Source of the DNA: a virus
DNA: 64,000 bases
IMG/VR virus record: IMGVR_UViG_3300008117_000049
Span: 1 to 64,000 of that record
Reading direction: 5' to 3' (one strand)
Shown here: positions 36,958 to 44,573 of the stretch, piece after piece
How positions within the stretch are numbered: position 1 is the first letter of the stretch
Layout of the letters: the number at the start of each line of letters is the position of its first letter
Notes under the pieces: generated by a model
Told to the model about the DNA's origin: nothing
The model's database searches: none
What the model saw: the letters and a program-made list of their open reading frames with translations, nothing else
Program-made: the position numbers and the translations under genes

Positions 36958-38049
36958 TTATTTGTTTATGTCAATACCCAAATATTCGTGAGAATAACTC
37001 CAACGATTAGGGTCTATGCTCCAGCGTGATTTTCCATCTAGATTTTGTCCGTCTGTTCTACGCATATGATTTTTAGATGTTGGCTTCCATAGCGGTGAGT
37101 TATCACGATACCCACCCAGCCTTGGGTGGCTAGTTTTTGAGAAATATCTTTTTCCGTTGTCCAAATAATGTTGAGCAACCGCCTCAGAAAGTTTTGGTCC
37201 TAATCCAAAGCCTTGAAAGTCTGGGTGAATAACAAGTCTGTGCTCTCTGTAAGCATTTTGAACTGTTCCAGATGGATAAGCAATAGACGCTACAAAACCA
37301 ACTAGCGAGCCGTTCCAGAGTGCCAAGTAGCAGTGTGCTGATTTGTTGAGCGATTCGGAGAGATAGTGGTGCGAAGCGAAGTGGCTCCAAATTTCGTTTG
37401 AGCAAGCAAAGACTTCAAGAACCATTTCTGGTCGATGAAGATACCTTCCCGAAGCCCACTCGCCTCTGTCAGTGTCAATAATCCAATCTGGTTCTAAATA
37501 CTCAAGGATATCTCTGTGGCAGGTTGCTAAAACTATATTTTGAATATTATTCTTTTTTACATATCGAGACATTGCTGTTGAAGCAGCCTTAGCAACATTG
37601 CGGTCAATTACAGATGTAAATTCATCTATGCGGGCAAAGTCGTGAAGAGAGCGTGCTAGGTCTGCTCTAAACTGCTGACCGTTAGACAATACTGAATATG
37701 GTTTTACCCACTCTGGAACTGACATAAGACCAGCGGCAGAAAGTTTTTCTAGTGCCTCTACTGGCGTATCAAAATGAGATGCTATTGATTTATTGTTATC
37801 CCAAATTGGCTTAGATATTTCACTACCGAATTGAGATAAAAGTTTAGATTTACCTGTCCCAGATGCCCCAACAATTACTCCTATGCCCCAAGTTTTAGGT
37901 AAATCTGTTGGCAAAAGATACGGATAGAACTTTTCTTGACCATTAGATATATAATCAAACGGTTTTATAAGTTCCTGTGTAATTTCATCAAGATTTACGC
38001 TTGATGTGAGTGGCTCTTTTGAGCGTTCTAGTTTTATCCAATCGGTCAT
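36958..38049 (-). CDS. ABC-type ATPase fused to a GNAT acyltransferase domain (Mom-like candidate)
   Basis: 363 aa. The first ~200 residues are an ABC ATPase: Walker A VIVGASGTGKSKLL (~58), signature SVLSNGQQFRADLARS (~122), Walker B ARIDEFTSVIDR and the switch His in ATCHRD (~175). Residues ~215-363 are a GNAT fold: AHCYLALWNGSLVGFVASIA, then VIHPDFQGFGLGPKLSEAV with the acyl-CoA loop. No transmembrane partner gene is present, so this is not a transporter. Mom of phage Mu is a GNAT-fold DNA-modifying enzyme, and ATPase-GNAT fusions have been proposed to act on DNA or nucleotides. That role here is inference. Confidence 0.75.
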   Translation of the reverse strand: MTDWIKLERSKEPLTSSVNLDEITQELIKPFDYISNGQEKFYPYLLPTDLPKTWGIGVIVGASGTGKSKLLSQFGSEISKPIWDNNKSIASHFDTPVEALEKLSAAGLMSVPEWVKPYSVLSNGQQFRADLARSLHDFARIDEFTSVIDRNVAKAASTAMSRYVKKNNIQNIVLATCHRDILEYLEPDWIIDTDRGEWASGRYLHRPEMVLEVFACSNEIWSHFASHHYLSESLNKSAHCYLALWNGSLVGFVASIAYPSGTVQNAYREHRLVIHPDFQGFGLGPKLSEAVAQHYLDNGKRYFSKTSHPRLGGYRDNSPLWKPTSKNHMRRTDGQNLDGKSRWSIDPNRWSYSHEYLGIDINK

Positions 38050-38090
38050 AAAAATAGCCTATCAGGTTTAGTGGGATAATTTAATTACAT

Positions 38091-38228
38091 ATGGAACAAC
38101 AAAATAAAGGTCAAGACCCAAATAAATGCAAGGTCTGCGGTAAATTTTTTGTAGTTAAAGTGCTGGCTCGCTGCTGTGAAGAGAAGCACAACGGGGTAGT
38201 TTTTGTTAGAAACAAAGACAAAATGTAA
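38091..38228 (+). CDS. Small zinc-finger protein
   Basis: 45 aa. It contains CKVCGKFF (C13, C16) and RCCEEKH (C28, C29, H33), a short treble-clef-like zinc site. It is divergent from the ATPase-GNAT gene and has GATAAT 12 nt upstream as a possible -10. It ends 2 nt before the stop of the next minus gene. The function is unknown. Confidence 0.6.
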   Translation: MEQQNKGQDPNKCKVCGKFFVVKVLARCCEEKHNGVVFVRNKDKM

Positions 38229-38230
38229 AT

Positions 38231-38377
38231 TTAGTTAGATAAGGCTTGAACCTGAGCCTCTAATTCTTCTACTTTAGTAACTAAAAGCACTACTACTTCT
38301 GCCACGGTTTTTAAATCTTCTGGACTGACATATCCGTCTTGACCAAATTTTTCCAGCAATAATTTAATTTCTTCCAT
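38231..38377 (-). CDS. Small coiled-coil protein
   Basis: 48 aa with a clear AGGAG ribosome site. It begins MEEIKLLLEKFGQDGYVSPE and ends in a Leu/Val heptad helix (VVVLLVTKVEELEAQVQAL). It is the last gene of the minus-strand fibre locus and might be a fibre chaperone or connector. Confidence 0.65.
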   Translation of the reverse strand: MEEIKLLLEKFGQDGYVSPEDLKTVAEVVVLLVTKVEELEAQVQALSN

Positions 38378-38386
38378 AATTTACTC

Positions 38387-39811
38387 CTAAGCCCATCCGC
38401 CAGAAATAATTGCTGGTGCTGTTGAACCAATTTTAGTAATTTGTTGATAAGAGTTGGCAAGCATGGTAGCCGTAGAACCTCCACCAGTAGAGATTTGATA
38501 TTTAAATTCTACGGTTCCACCAGTTGTGGCATTGCTCCGAAAATATCCCTCAACAAAAATAGTTGAGTTAGAAGTAGTTGACGACAGTGTTGGTGAAACG
38601 CTTGTAGCAGTTGTGGTTAAAACCCTACTAGAAAGAACTCCACCAGAAGTTCCAGAAATAAACATAGAGTTATAATAAATGCTGACTGGTGCGTTAGCAA
38701 AAGTTGGGACTAACTGAATAGCGGCAGGTACTGACGAAAAAGAAAAGTTAACTGAAAGATTTAATTTAAAGAAATAAGTTTTACCTGCTTCTAAAGTTAA
38801 AGTTCTAGCACCTGTTGGAAATATGGACTGCGGTGTGTTAGTTGTAGCAGCAGTTGCGTTTGCATTTGAATAAGCCCACGCTGGGGCAAAAATTGTACCT
38901 TTACCAGCCGATGTTCCAGTTGTTGTAAGTGTGTAAATATCTCCGTTGTAATCTAACAACCCAGAAGCGGCTGTAGTAGTTGAATTAGCAATTAATGGAG
39001 TAGTTAGAGTTGGGCTTGTAGAAAATACAAGATTTCCAGAGCCTGTTTCATCGGAAATTGTACCTGCTAATTGAGCAGAAGTTGTAGCAGCGTAGTAAGT
39101 GTTGCTAAGAGTCGGTTGTACCCAGAACGGGGCGTTTGTGCTTGAGTTAAAGGCAAGTGTCGAGTTGTTTGTCGCGGTTCTAGCCAAGAAAGTAGTGGTG
39201 TTTGCTGCTGATTGATAAGGCAATGAGCCAGCATCACCAGCACCTATGTTTACTGAGATGCTAGTAGTGGCTGCGTTTAGGTTTGCTACTTGAGTAGTAG
39301 ATGTAACTGTAAAAGGTGATGTACCAGTAGCAACATTTGAAGTGAATGTAGGTGCCGTTACTACTTGAGTAAAGGAACCACCGCTAAGAAACTGGAACGC
39401 TGAACCAGATTGTTTTGTAATGGCTGCGTCACCTAAAGTTATACTTCCTTGACCAGCGGTGTTAGAAAAAATTTGTCCAGTTGCTCTTAAATTTCCAGTA
39501 ACATTCAAACTTGTTCCAGTAGCCACACCTATATTTGGGGTAGTGAAAGTGGGGCTAGTTGAGAATACTAAATTGCCTGTTCCTGTTTCATCTGAAATAA
39601 GTCCAGCAAATGTAGCAGAAGTCATTGTGCCGTTTAGCAGTGACACATCGGTTGAATACTTTAGGGAAGTCCAAGCGGTTGACCCGTTTCCAATTTTGAA
39701 CTCTAGAGTGTCTGTCTCAAAACCAATTTCACCTGAAGCAAGCGTAGGATTTGCGGTAGTCCAGTTTGCTGCGGTGTCTCTACGGACTTGGACTTTAGTT
39801 GATACTGGCAT
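38387..39811 (-). CDS. Tail fibre protein with Mtd-like N-terminal domain
   Basis: 474 aa. The N-terminal 45 residues (VSTKVQVRRDTAANWTT, GEIGFETDTLEFKIGNGS) match the N-terminal prism domain of phage tail fibres such as the Bordetella major tropism determinant. Copies of the strand pair ISDETGSGNLVFSTSPT follow, then a C-terminal beta domain (FFKLNLSVNFSFSSVPAA, YYNSMFISGTSGG) that may bind the receptor. The N terminus and the repeats are shared with the 644-aa neighbour, so the C-terminal ends are probably swapped between fibres. Confidence 0.75.
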   Translation of the reverse strand: MPVSTKVQVRRDTAANWTTANPTLASGEIGFETDTLEFKIGNGSTAWTSLKYSTDVSLLNGTMTSATFAGLISDETGTGNLVFSTSPTFTTPNIGVATGTSLNVTGNLRATGQIFSNTAGQGSITLGDAAITKQSGSAFQFLSGGSFTQVVTAPTFTSNVATGTSPFTVTSTTQVANLNAATTSISVNIGAGDAGSLPYQSAANTTTFLARTATNNSTLAFNSSTNAPFWVQPTLSNTYYAATTSAQLAGTISDETGSGNLVFSTSPTLTTPLIANSTTTAASGLLDYNGDIYTLTTTGTSAGKGTIFAPAWAYSNANATAATTNTPQSIFPTGARTLTLEAGKTYFFKLNLSVNFSFSSVPAAIQLVPTFANAPVSIYYNSMFISGTSGGVLSSRVLTTTATSVSPTLSSTTSNSTIFVEGYFRSNATTGGTVEFKYQISTGGGSTATMLANSYQQITKIGSTAPAIISGGWA

Positions 39812-39814
39812 TTA

Positions 39815-40048
39815 CTACCCCTTTACTGGTGGTAGTACGCTTAGTTCTTCTTGATAAGTCTGAATTACGGTCTCTATCTCTCTGATTGCCGTATCTGCTT
39901 CGGTAACTAATTCAGGCTTACCGTTTCTTTGGGCAGCAAGTCTATTTATTTTATGCTGATAACCTTCAGCAGCAAGTTGCTGAATACGCTTGGTAAGAAC
40001 TTCTCTACGCTCTTCAATTGGCAATAGAGCAGCAAAGTCAATTGTCAT
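39815..40048 (-). CDS. Small helical protein between fibre genes
   Basis: 77 aa, very helical and charged: LLPIEERREVLTKRIQQLAA and ADTAIREIETVIQTYQEEL. It sits between two fibre genes with gaps of 3 and 19 nt. It may be a fibre assembly chaperone, the usual role of small helical proteins in such positions, but this is inference. Confidence 0.6.
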   Translation of the reverse strand: MTIDFAALLPIEERREVLTKRIQQLAAEGYQHKINRLAAQRNGKPELVTEADTAIREIETVIQTYQEELSVLPPVKG

Positions 40049-40067
40049 TATTTATTCCTTATTAGGC

Positions 40068-42002
40068 TTAGGCGCTTCCACCATCAATAGTAACAGCATA
40101 CAAGGTTCCAACATTGCTTACTGAAACCATAGCCGTGCCGTTTGAATACTGAACTTCAAATGGATTGACTTGCTGAGTAGCGTGGTTCTTGACCACAAGA
40201 CCAGCGGCTGAGTTTGCTGCGTTCTGGAAAGTTTGTAGTGCAGTAAATGTTCCAGTGCTGGCAAATCGTGGAACTACTGTGGTGTCAATTGAAACTGAAC
40301 CAGTTGAGGTAATCGTGGTGAACGACATACCTGTTCCAGCAGAAACGCTAGTAACTCCTGTTGCGGTTGGTGCTGCCCAGTAAGGTGCTCCAGTTGTGTT
40401 GGCTGATAGCACATAGTTGTTTCCAGCAGGTGCTGAAAGAGTGGTAGTTGTGTTAGCAGCAGAGTTGTAGAAAATAAGGTTGGCAGCACCAGTGATGTTG
40501 TTTGCCTGAGCAACGGTAGCCGAACCGACATAAGTGGTGTTGGCAAGAGTTCCACTAGTTGGCAAAGTTACTGCTGTGTTAGCAGTGGCTGTCAGGTTGA
40601 TTGAGTACGCACCAGTTGTTGCCAGCGTTGCACCATCGGCGATGGTCAGCGTGGCTGAAGTGGTAGGTGCTGTAATTGTTACCTTGTTGACGCTTGTGGC
40701 AGTTGCTACTCCAAGAGTTGGAGTCACAAGTGTCGGGCTAGTAGCAAATACAAGAGAACCGCTACCAGTCTCGTCTGTTACAGCGGTAGCAAGGTTAGAA
40801 CTGCTTGGCGTTGCCAAAAATGTTAGAACACCTGTTCCAGCACCAGTAAGGTTTGCCAACGGGTACTGAGTACCATTTACCAAGTTGGCAAACGATGGAA
40901 CACCAATGTTTGGCGTGGTAAGTACTGGGCTTGTGCTAAATACAAGGTTTCCAGAACCAGTTTCGTCTGAAATAACTCCAGCAAGTTGGGCTGAAGTAGT
41001 TGCTCCGTAGTATGTGTTGCTTAGTGTTGGGGTTACCCAGTATGGAGCATTTGTGCCTGTGTTGTAAGCAAGAACTTGGTTGTTAGTGGTGGTTGCGGTG
41101 AGTTTAGATGTGGTATTTACACCAGACATGTAAACAATTTCACCCTTGTTTGCTGTACCGCCAGTTAGGTTAGAAGCAAGCGAAGCAACACCAGTAAGCG
41201 ATGCGGTGATTGTTCCAGCAGAGAAGTTTCCAGATGCGTCACGAGCAACAATCGCAGATGCGGTGTTGGCTGAAGCAACGCTGTACCCAAGAACCTGAGT
41301 AGATGAAAGAACGGTTGTTCCGTTGATTTCATAAACTTTTCCAGAATCAATGTTGATGTCTTCAGAAGATGTCCAAGCACTGGTGCTAGAAACCCATTGC
41401 CAAGTTTTATTTCCTCCAGTGGTGGCTAATACAGTAAGACCAGCACCATTTGCAGTTGCGTTAGTTGAACCGCTTGTGTCAAATGTAAGGCTTCCACCGC
41501 TTGCTACTGGGTTATCTAAGGTAAAAGCAGTGGCGTTTATAATGCTGACAATTGTGGTACCAGTTAGTGTTGATGTACCAGCGGTTTTTGTAATTGTTTG
41601 ACCGACAAGTAGGCCAGCGGTATTGGAACCTGTAATTGTGGCACTTGAGGTAGTTGCTGTACCAGTTCTTCCAGTTACTACTGCTACAGACGCTAACTCA
41701 ATGTTTTTATCGTCTACTTGAACTGTTGAAGAGTTCAGAGTAGTAGTGGTTCCGTTTACAGTTAGGTTTCCGCCAACGGTGACATCGCCAGATGTGGTGA
41801 CGCTAGTAACGCTGGCTGCTCCGCTAAGTAAAGAAGCGTCGCTCTGATAGAGCAACGATGTCCAAGTATTAGCACCGTCACCAATCTTAAATTTATTATT
41901 GGTAGTGTCAAAACCAATTTCACCAGCCGCTAGGGTTGGGTTGGTTGAAGTCCAGTTAGCAGCCGTATCTCTACGGAGTTGAATTTTGGTCTGAACGGCC
42001 AT
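40068..42002 (-). CDS. Tail fibre protein, repeat-rich, with Mtd-like N-terminal domain
   Basis: 644 aa. The N-terminal MAVQTKIQLRRDTAANWTS and GEIGFDTTNNKFKIGDGANT are close to the 474-aa fibre. Next is a segment with VTVGGNLTVNGTTTTLNSST, then a VTGRTGTATTSSATITGSNT beta module, and several copies of ISDETGSGNLVFSTSPVLTT. The tail (FEVQYSNGTAMVSVSNVGTL) is common at the ends of cyanophage and freshwater-phage fibres. The G+C-rich, repeat-filled codon use suggests shuffling. It likely forms a trimeric fibre. Confidence 0.75.
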   Translation of the reverse strand: MAVQTKIQLRRDTAANWTSTNPTLAAGEIGFDTTNNKFKIGDGANTWTSLLYQSDASLLSGAASVTSVTTSGDVTVGGNLTVNGTTTTLNSSTVQVDDKNIELASVAVVTGRTGTATTSSATITGSNTAGLLVGQTITKTAGTSTLTGTTIVSIINATAFTLDNPVASGGSLTFDTSGSTNATANGAGLTVLATTGGNKTWQWVSSTSAWTSSEDINIDSGKVYEINGTTVLSSTQVLGYSVASANTASAIVARDASGNFSAGTITASLTGVASLASNLTGGTANKGEIVYMSGVNTTSKLTATTTNNQVLAYNTGTNAPYWVTPTLSNTYYGATTSAQLAGVISDETGSGNLVFSTSPVLTTPNIGVPSFANLVNGTQYPLANLTGAGTGVLTFLATPSSSNLATAVTDETGSGSLVFATSPTLVTPTLGVATATSVNKVTITAPTTSATLTIADGATLATTGAYSINLTATANTAVTLPTSGTLANTTYVGSATVAQANNITGAANLIFYNSAANTTTTLSAPAGNNYVLSANTTGAPYWAAPTATGVTSVSAGTGMSFTTITSTGSVSIDTTVVPRFASTGTFTALQTFQNAANSAAGLVVKNHATQQVNPFEVQYSNGTAMVSVSNVGTLYAVTIDGGSA

Positions 42003-42052
42003 TTGTTATCCTTTTTAAAATGCTTTATAGTGGAAGTCTATATAAAAGTTTA

Positions 42053-42739
42053 TCACGCATTGCCGCCTTCAATTTTGGCAACTCCTAGCGTAGATGTGTC
42101 TTCTCCCGCTGTTGTTGGGATATTGTCTATCAAAACTACCTCTGTTCCAGAAGCACCTGCTTTGATAGCAATTTTTAGTGTCCCAGCATCAGTTCCGTCT
42201 TTTAGGAACTCAATTGAAGAATTGGCTCCTGGCGACGCTGGAGAAGTGTTTTGTTTTTGAAGCGTAAGAGAGTTTCCGCTTATGTTATTAGCGGTTAGAT
42301 TACCGCTTTGGTCGATTCCAGCGACTACAACATTGGCAGACGACATAACCTGAAGAATATTGGCAGTCCCCCCAGCACCCTTGATAATCAAAGTTGCTGC
42401 GTTTGCTGAGCCAGCAACCATAGTCTGAGTTCCAGTAAAAGTTTGAGTAGCACTGAGGAACGGAATTACAGCACTATCTACAGCCAAAGTTCCAGTAGTT
42501 GTGATGGTTCCACCAGTAAGACCAGTGCCACCAATAACGCTAGATACGGTGTTAGCCCAAGTTGTTACATAATTTGTGTTTCCAACTTTGGTAAGAACTT
42601 GACCTTGAGTCCCCCCGACAGCCACTCCTACTGGAGTTACAACAGCATCCCAAGCGGTACCTGTCCACTTCCAAGTACGCTCGCCTACGGAAAATGTATC
42701 ATTTACTGACGGTGAGTTAGGAAAATCTACGGCGGTCAC
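42053..42739 (-). CDS. Tail fibre-like protein
   Basis: 228 aa. MTAVDFPNSPSVNDTFSVGE and WKWTGTAWDAV form a short N-terminal domain typical of phage fibres (a fibre/neck-type attachment). Repeated strands with ISGTGLTGG-like turns follow (SVIGGTGLTGGTITTTG). The end contains NSSIEFLKDGTDAGTLKIAI. It overlaps the next upstream gene by one base and may join the fibre body to the attached tip protein. Confidence 0.65.
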   Translation of the reverse strand: MTAVDFPNSPSVNDTFSVGERTWKWTGTAWDAVVTPVGVAVGGTQGQVLTKVGNTNYVTTWANTVSSVIGGTGLTGGTITTTGTLAVDSAVIPFLSATQTFTGTQTMVAGSANAATLIIKGAGGTANILQVMSSANVVVAGIDQSGNLTANNISGNSLTLQKQNTSPASPGANSSIEFLKDGTDAGTLKIAIKAGASGTEVVLIDNIPTTAGEDTSTLGVAKIEGGNA

Positions 42740-43569
42740 TATGCCACCTGCTGTGCGGTAACAATAAGTGCTGCGGTGGATGGTCTGGTTGGGTTAATGT
42801 CTGATGGGTAGGACTCTAGGCTTACCGTTGTATTAGTCGCTGACCACATAATTTCTAAATACTGACCTGCTGTAAATTGAAGAAAGTAATTCCAACCGAC
42901 AATCATGTGTGCTTGTGAACCCGGACTATTGTCTTTTCTTGCTGGAATAGAGACAAATCCTGTAGAGCCAGCAACATTTGTACCATTTATACGAAGCCAA
43001 ACATAGATGTTTTCTAAAGAGTTAGATGTATTTTGGAATTGCCCAGACCACTGAATGTTGTACAACCCTGCGGTTGGAAAATAAATTCTGCTTGTGTTTG
43101 AAAAGTAGACATCTCCAGAAAAATCTATTGTGTCCCAAGGCATAGCGTAAGCGACAGTAGTGTCAGTAATTTCTTGTCTACCTAAATATTGAAACCCGCC
43201 ATATTTTCCAGCAAGCGTTCCTGTTGCCCCAGCAGGACCTGTAGCACCTGTCGCTCCAGCAGGACCCGCATAACTTGTTGAGGTCTCTACCCAATAGCCG
43301 TCATAGTAAAAGTAAAGTTGTGCCGTGTCTGAACGAAACCATAGGTCGCCTTGAACCACATTTGCCGTAGGTGCGGTCTCTGAGATTGTGTATTGGCCAG
43401 ACTCGCCTTGAGGTCCAGCAGGTCCTTGAGGTCCAGTGGGACCTGTTGCTCCTTGAGGTCCCCAGCCAGTAATTTTTACTTGATTATTGACTTCTTGAAC
43501 AATAACTTTGTTATTGTCTCTGGCGTTTATCTTTACTAAGGGTCTCTCGTCGTTGATTTCAACTGCCAT
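42739..43569 (-). CDS. Collagen-like fibre protein with C1q-like head
   Basis: 276 aa. After about 35 residues there are Gly-x-y collagen triplets (GPQGATGPTGPQGPAGPQG), a spacer, then a second shorter run (GPAGATGATGPAGATG). The C-terminal ~150 residues form a C1q/TNF-like jelly roll (YFPTAGLYNIQWSGQFQN, NYFLQFTAGQYLEIMWSA). Such proteins trimerise and bind surface ligands. One-base overlaps with both neighbours place it in the fibre operon. Confidence 0.8.
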   Translation of the reverse strand: MAVEINDERPLVKINARDNNKVIVQEVNNQVKITGWGPQGATGPTGPQGPAGPQGESGQYTISETAPTANVVQGDLWFRSDTAQLYFYYDGYWVETSTSYAGPAGATGATGPAGATGTLAGKYGGFQYLGRQEITDTTVAYAMPWDTIDFSGDVYFSNTSRIYFPTAGLYNIQWSGQFQNTSNSLENIYVWLRINGTNVAGSTGFVSIPARKDNSPGSQAHMIVGWNYFLQFTAGQYLEIMWSATNTTVSLESYPSDINPTRPSTAALIVTAQQVA

Positions 43570-43937
43570 TAGCGAGTCACCTCGGCTGAAACCTTGAAGT
43601 TGCCTTCAAGTAATCTAGTTACCACTCCACCGCCAGACACCAACTCTAGGTCGTAGACATACTGACCTGCGGTTAGGGCCGCTGTGTTAGTGGCTGAAAT
43701 TAGTAAATCTACTGTCCCTGCGGTTCCACCTAAAGTAATAGTCCCAGTATTACCAGCGGTGGTGGATAGGGTGGCAATTATGGTGTTGGAAGTTACATCT
43801 GACCTGACTTGCATACGGGCTGTATAGCCAGTCAAGTTATACGCGTCTCTTGCTGAGTCAGTCCAAGTAACTTGACGCTGAAAGGTAGCACCTTGCTGGC
43901 AGGTGATGTTGTAAAGTCCAGCAATTCCACAGGTCAT
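43569..43937 (-). CDS. BppU-like baseplate/fibre attachment protein
   Basis: 122 aa. ITCQQGATFQRQVTW, LTGYTARMQVRSD and QYVYDLELVSGGGVVTRLLE follow the pattern of the N-terminal domain of baseplate upper proteins, which anchors fibres to the tail tip. It is the first gene of the minus fibre operon. A TAAAAT -10-like box reads on the minus strand about 35 nt upstream of the ATG. Confidence 0.6.
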   Translation of the reverse strand: MTCGIAGLYNITCQQGATFQRQVTWTDSARDAYNLTGYTARMQVRSDVTSNTIIATLSTTAGNTGTITLGGTAGTVDLLISATNTAALTAGQYVYDLELVSGGGVVTRLLEGNFKVSAEVTR

Positions 43938-44016
43938 AGAAGCCTCAATCGGGAGAATGTAGTCCTTATTATTTTACAATAAAACGAATTGTATGACTTT
44001 TAGACAAGACCAAATC

Positions 44017-44033
44017 AACCAACGGGGTTGGTT
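44017..44033 (-). terminator. Hairpin after the DUF7455-like gene
   Basis: AACCAAC (44017-44023) and GTTGGTT (44027-44033) form a 7-bp stem with a GGG loop in the gap between the minus gene ending at 44050 and the fibre operon. The T-run on the minus strand is short (GATTTGG), so termination may be weak. Confidence 0.4.
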
Positions 44034-44049
44034 TATTTGGCTTTATTGG

Positions 44050-44253
44050 TTAGCGAAGTAGCAGTTTGGCACTTTCGTCAATAACTTCGGTGGCAGAAGG
44101 CTCTATGGCACTTCTGTTTTCGTTCCAATGGTGGAAACAAAATAGCAGGTCACCAGACTCCAAAGCGACATAAACATATGCTTGCGCTCCGCAAGCATCG
44201 CAGCGGTCTTCCGTTGTTATTACATAGTCGGGAACTTCTACTTTTGTGTCCAT
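44050..44253 (-). CDS. DUF7455-like Cys/His zinc protein
   Basis: 67 aa from the ATG at 44253; a longer frame to 44334 is not supported. The motif DRCDACGAQAYVYVALESG followed by LLFCFHHWNEN is the pattern of a small metal-binding protein widespread in Actinobacteria and their phages, often next to sigma factors or DUF3039 genes. A TATAAT six bases upstream suggests a leaderless message. Here too a DUF3039-like gene lies right next to it, in divergent orientation. Confidence 0.75.
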   Translation of the reverse strand: MDTKVEVPDYVITTEDRCDACGAQAYVYVALESGDLLFCFHHWNENRSAIEPSATEVIDESAKLLLR

Positions 44254-44259
44254 AATGAA

Positions 44260-44274
44260 ATTATAAGGTAAAAT
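44260..44274. promoter_or_regulatory. Back-to-back leaderless -10 boxes
   Basis: On the minus strand TATAAT (44265-44260) is six bases from the ATG at 44253. On the plus strand TAAAAT (44269-44274) is five bases from the ATG at 44280. Both genes would be transcribed without a leader from a shared 26-nt gap. Neither -35 region is close to consensus. Confidence 0.45.
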
Positions 44275-44279
44275 AAAAT

Positions 44280-44507
44280 ATGCTTGATTTACTAGAAACC
44301 CCCGAAACCCAAGAAACCGACAACAGCGACTCAAATCACTTTGCTCACTATGCCGAGAAAGTTTCTGTTACAGAGGGCTATGTTTTAGGAACTCCAGTAA
44401 TGGCAATTTGCGGAAAAACCTTTGTGCCGTCAAGGGACCCGGAAAAGTTTCCAGTGTGTCCAGTCTGCAAAGAAATTATGGATTCGCTATTCTTGCCAAA
44501 TGACTAA
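44280..44507 (+). CDS. DUF3039-like zinc protein
   Basis: 75 aa. HFAHYAEKVSVTEGYVLGTP, then MAICGKTFVPSRDPEKFPVC and PVCKEIMDSL match the actinobacterial DUF3039 family, with a C...CxxC metal site. The family is small and conserved in Actinobacteria, and its function is unknown. It lies immediately before the RNR gene. Confidence 0.8.
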   Translation: MLDLLETPETQETDNSDSNHFAHYAEKVSVTEGYVLGTPVMAICGKTFVPSRDPEKFPVCPVCKEIMDSLFLPND

Positions 44508-44573
44508 AACTAGCAAAAACCAGTTCAAGTTATACTTTTAAATCCAACCCCCAACTCTCCCGACAGGTGAATA

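Noticed and set aside
36958-38049. ABC transporter ATP-binding protein
   Set aside because: No permease gene is nearby and the C-terminal domain is a GNAT fold.
38387-39811. Diversity-generating retroelement, because of the Mtd-like fibre domain
   Set aside because: No reverse transcriptase gene or template/variable repeat pair is visible in the window.
38091-42709. Plus-strand open frames opposite the fibre genes (for example 39459-39854 and 40534-40869)
   Set aside because: They are Val/Ala-rich shadows of Thr/Ser/Asn repeats on the minus strand. Only the 38091-38228 gene stands by itself.
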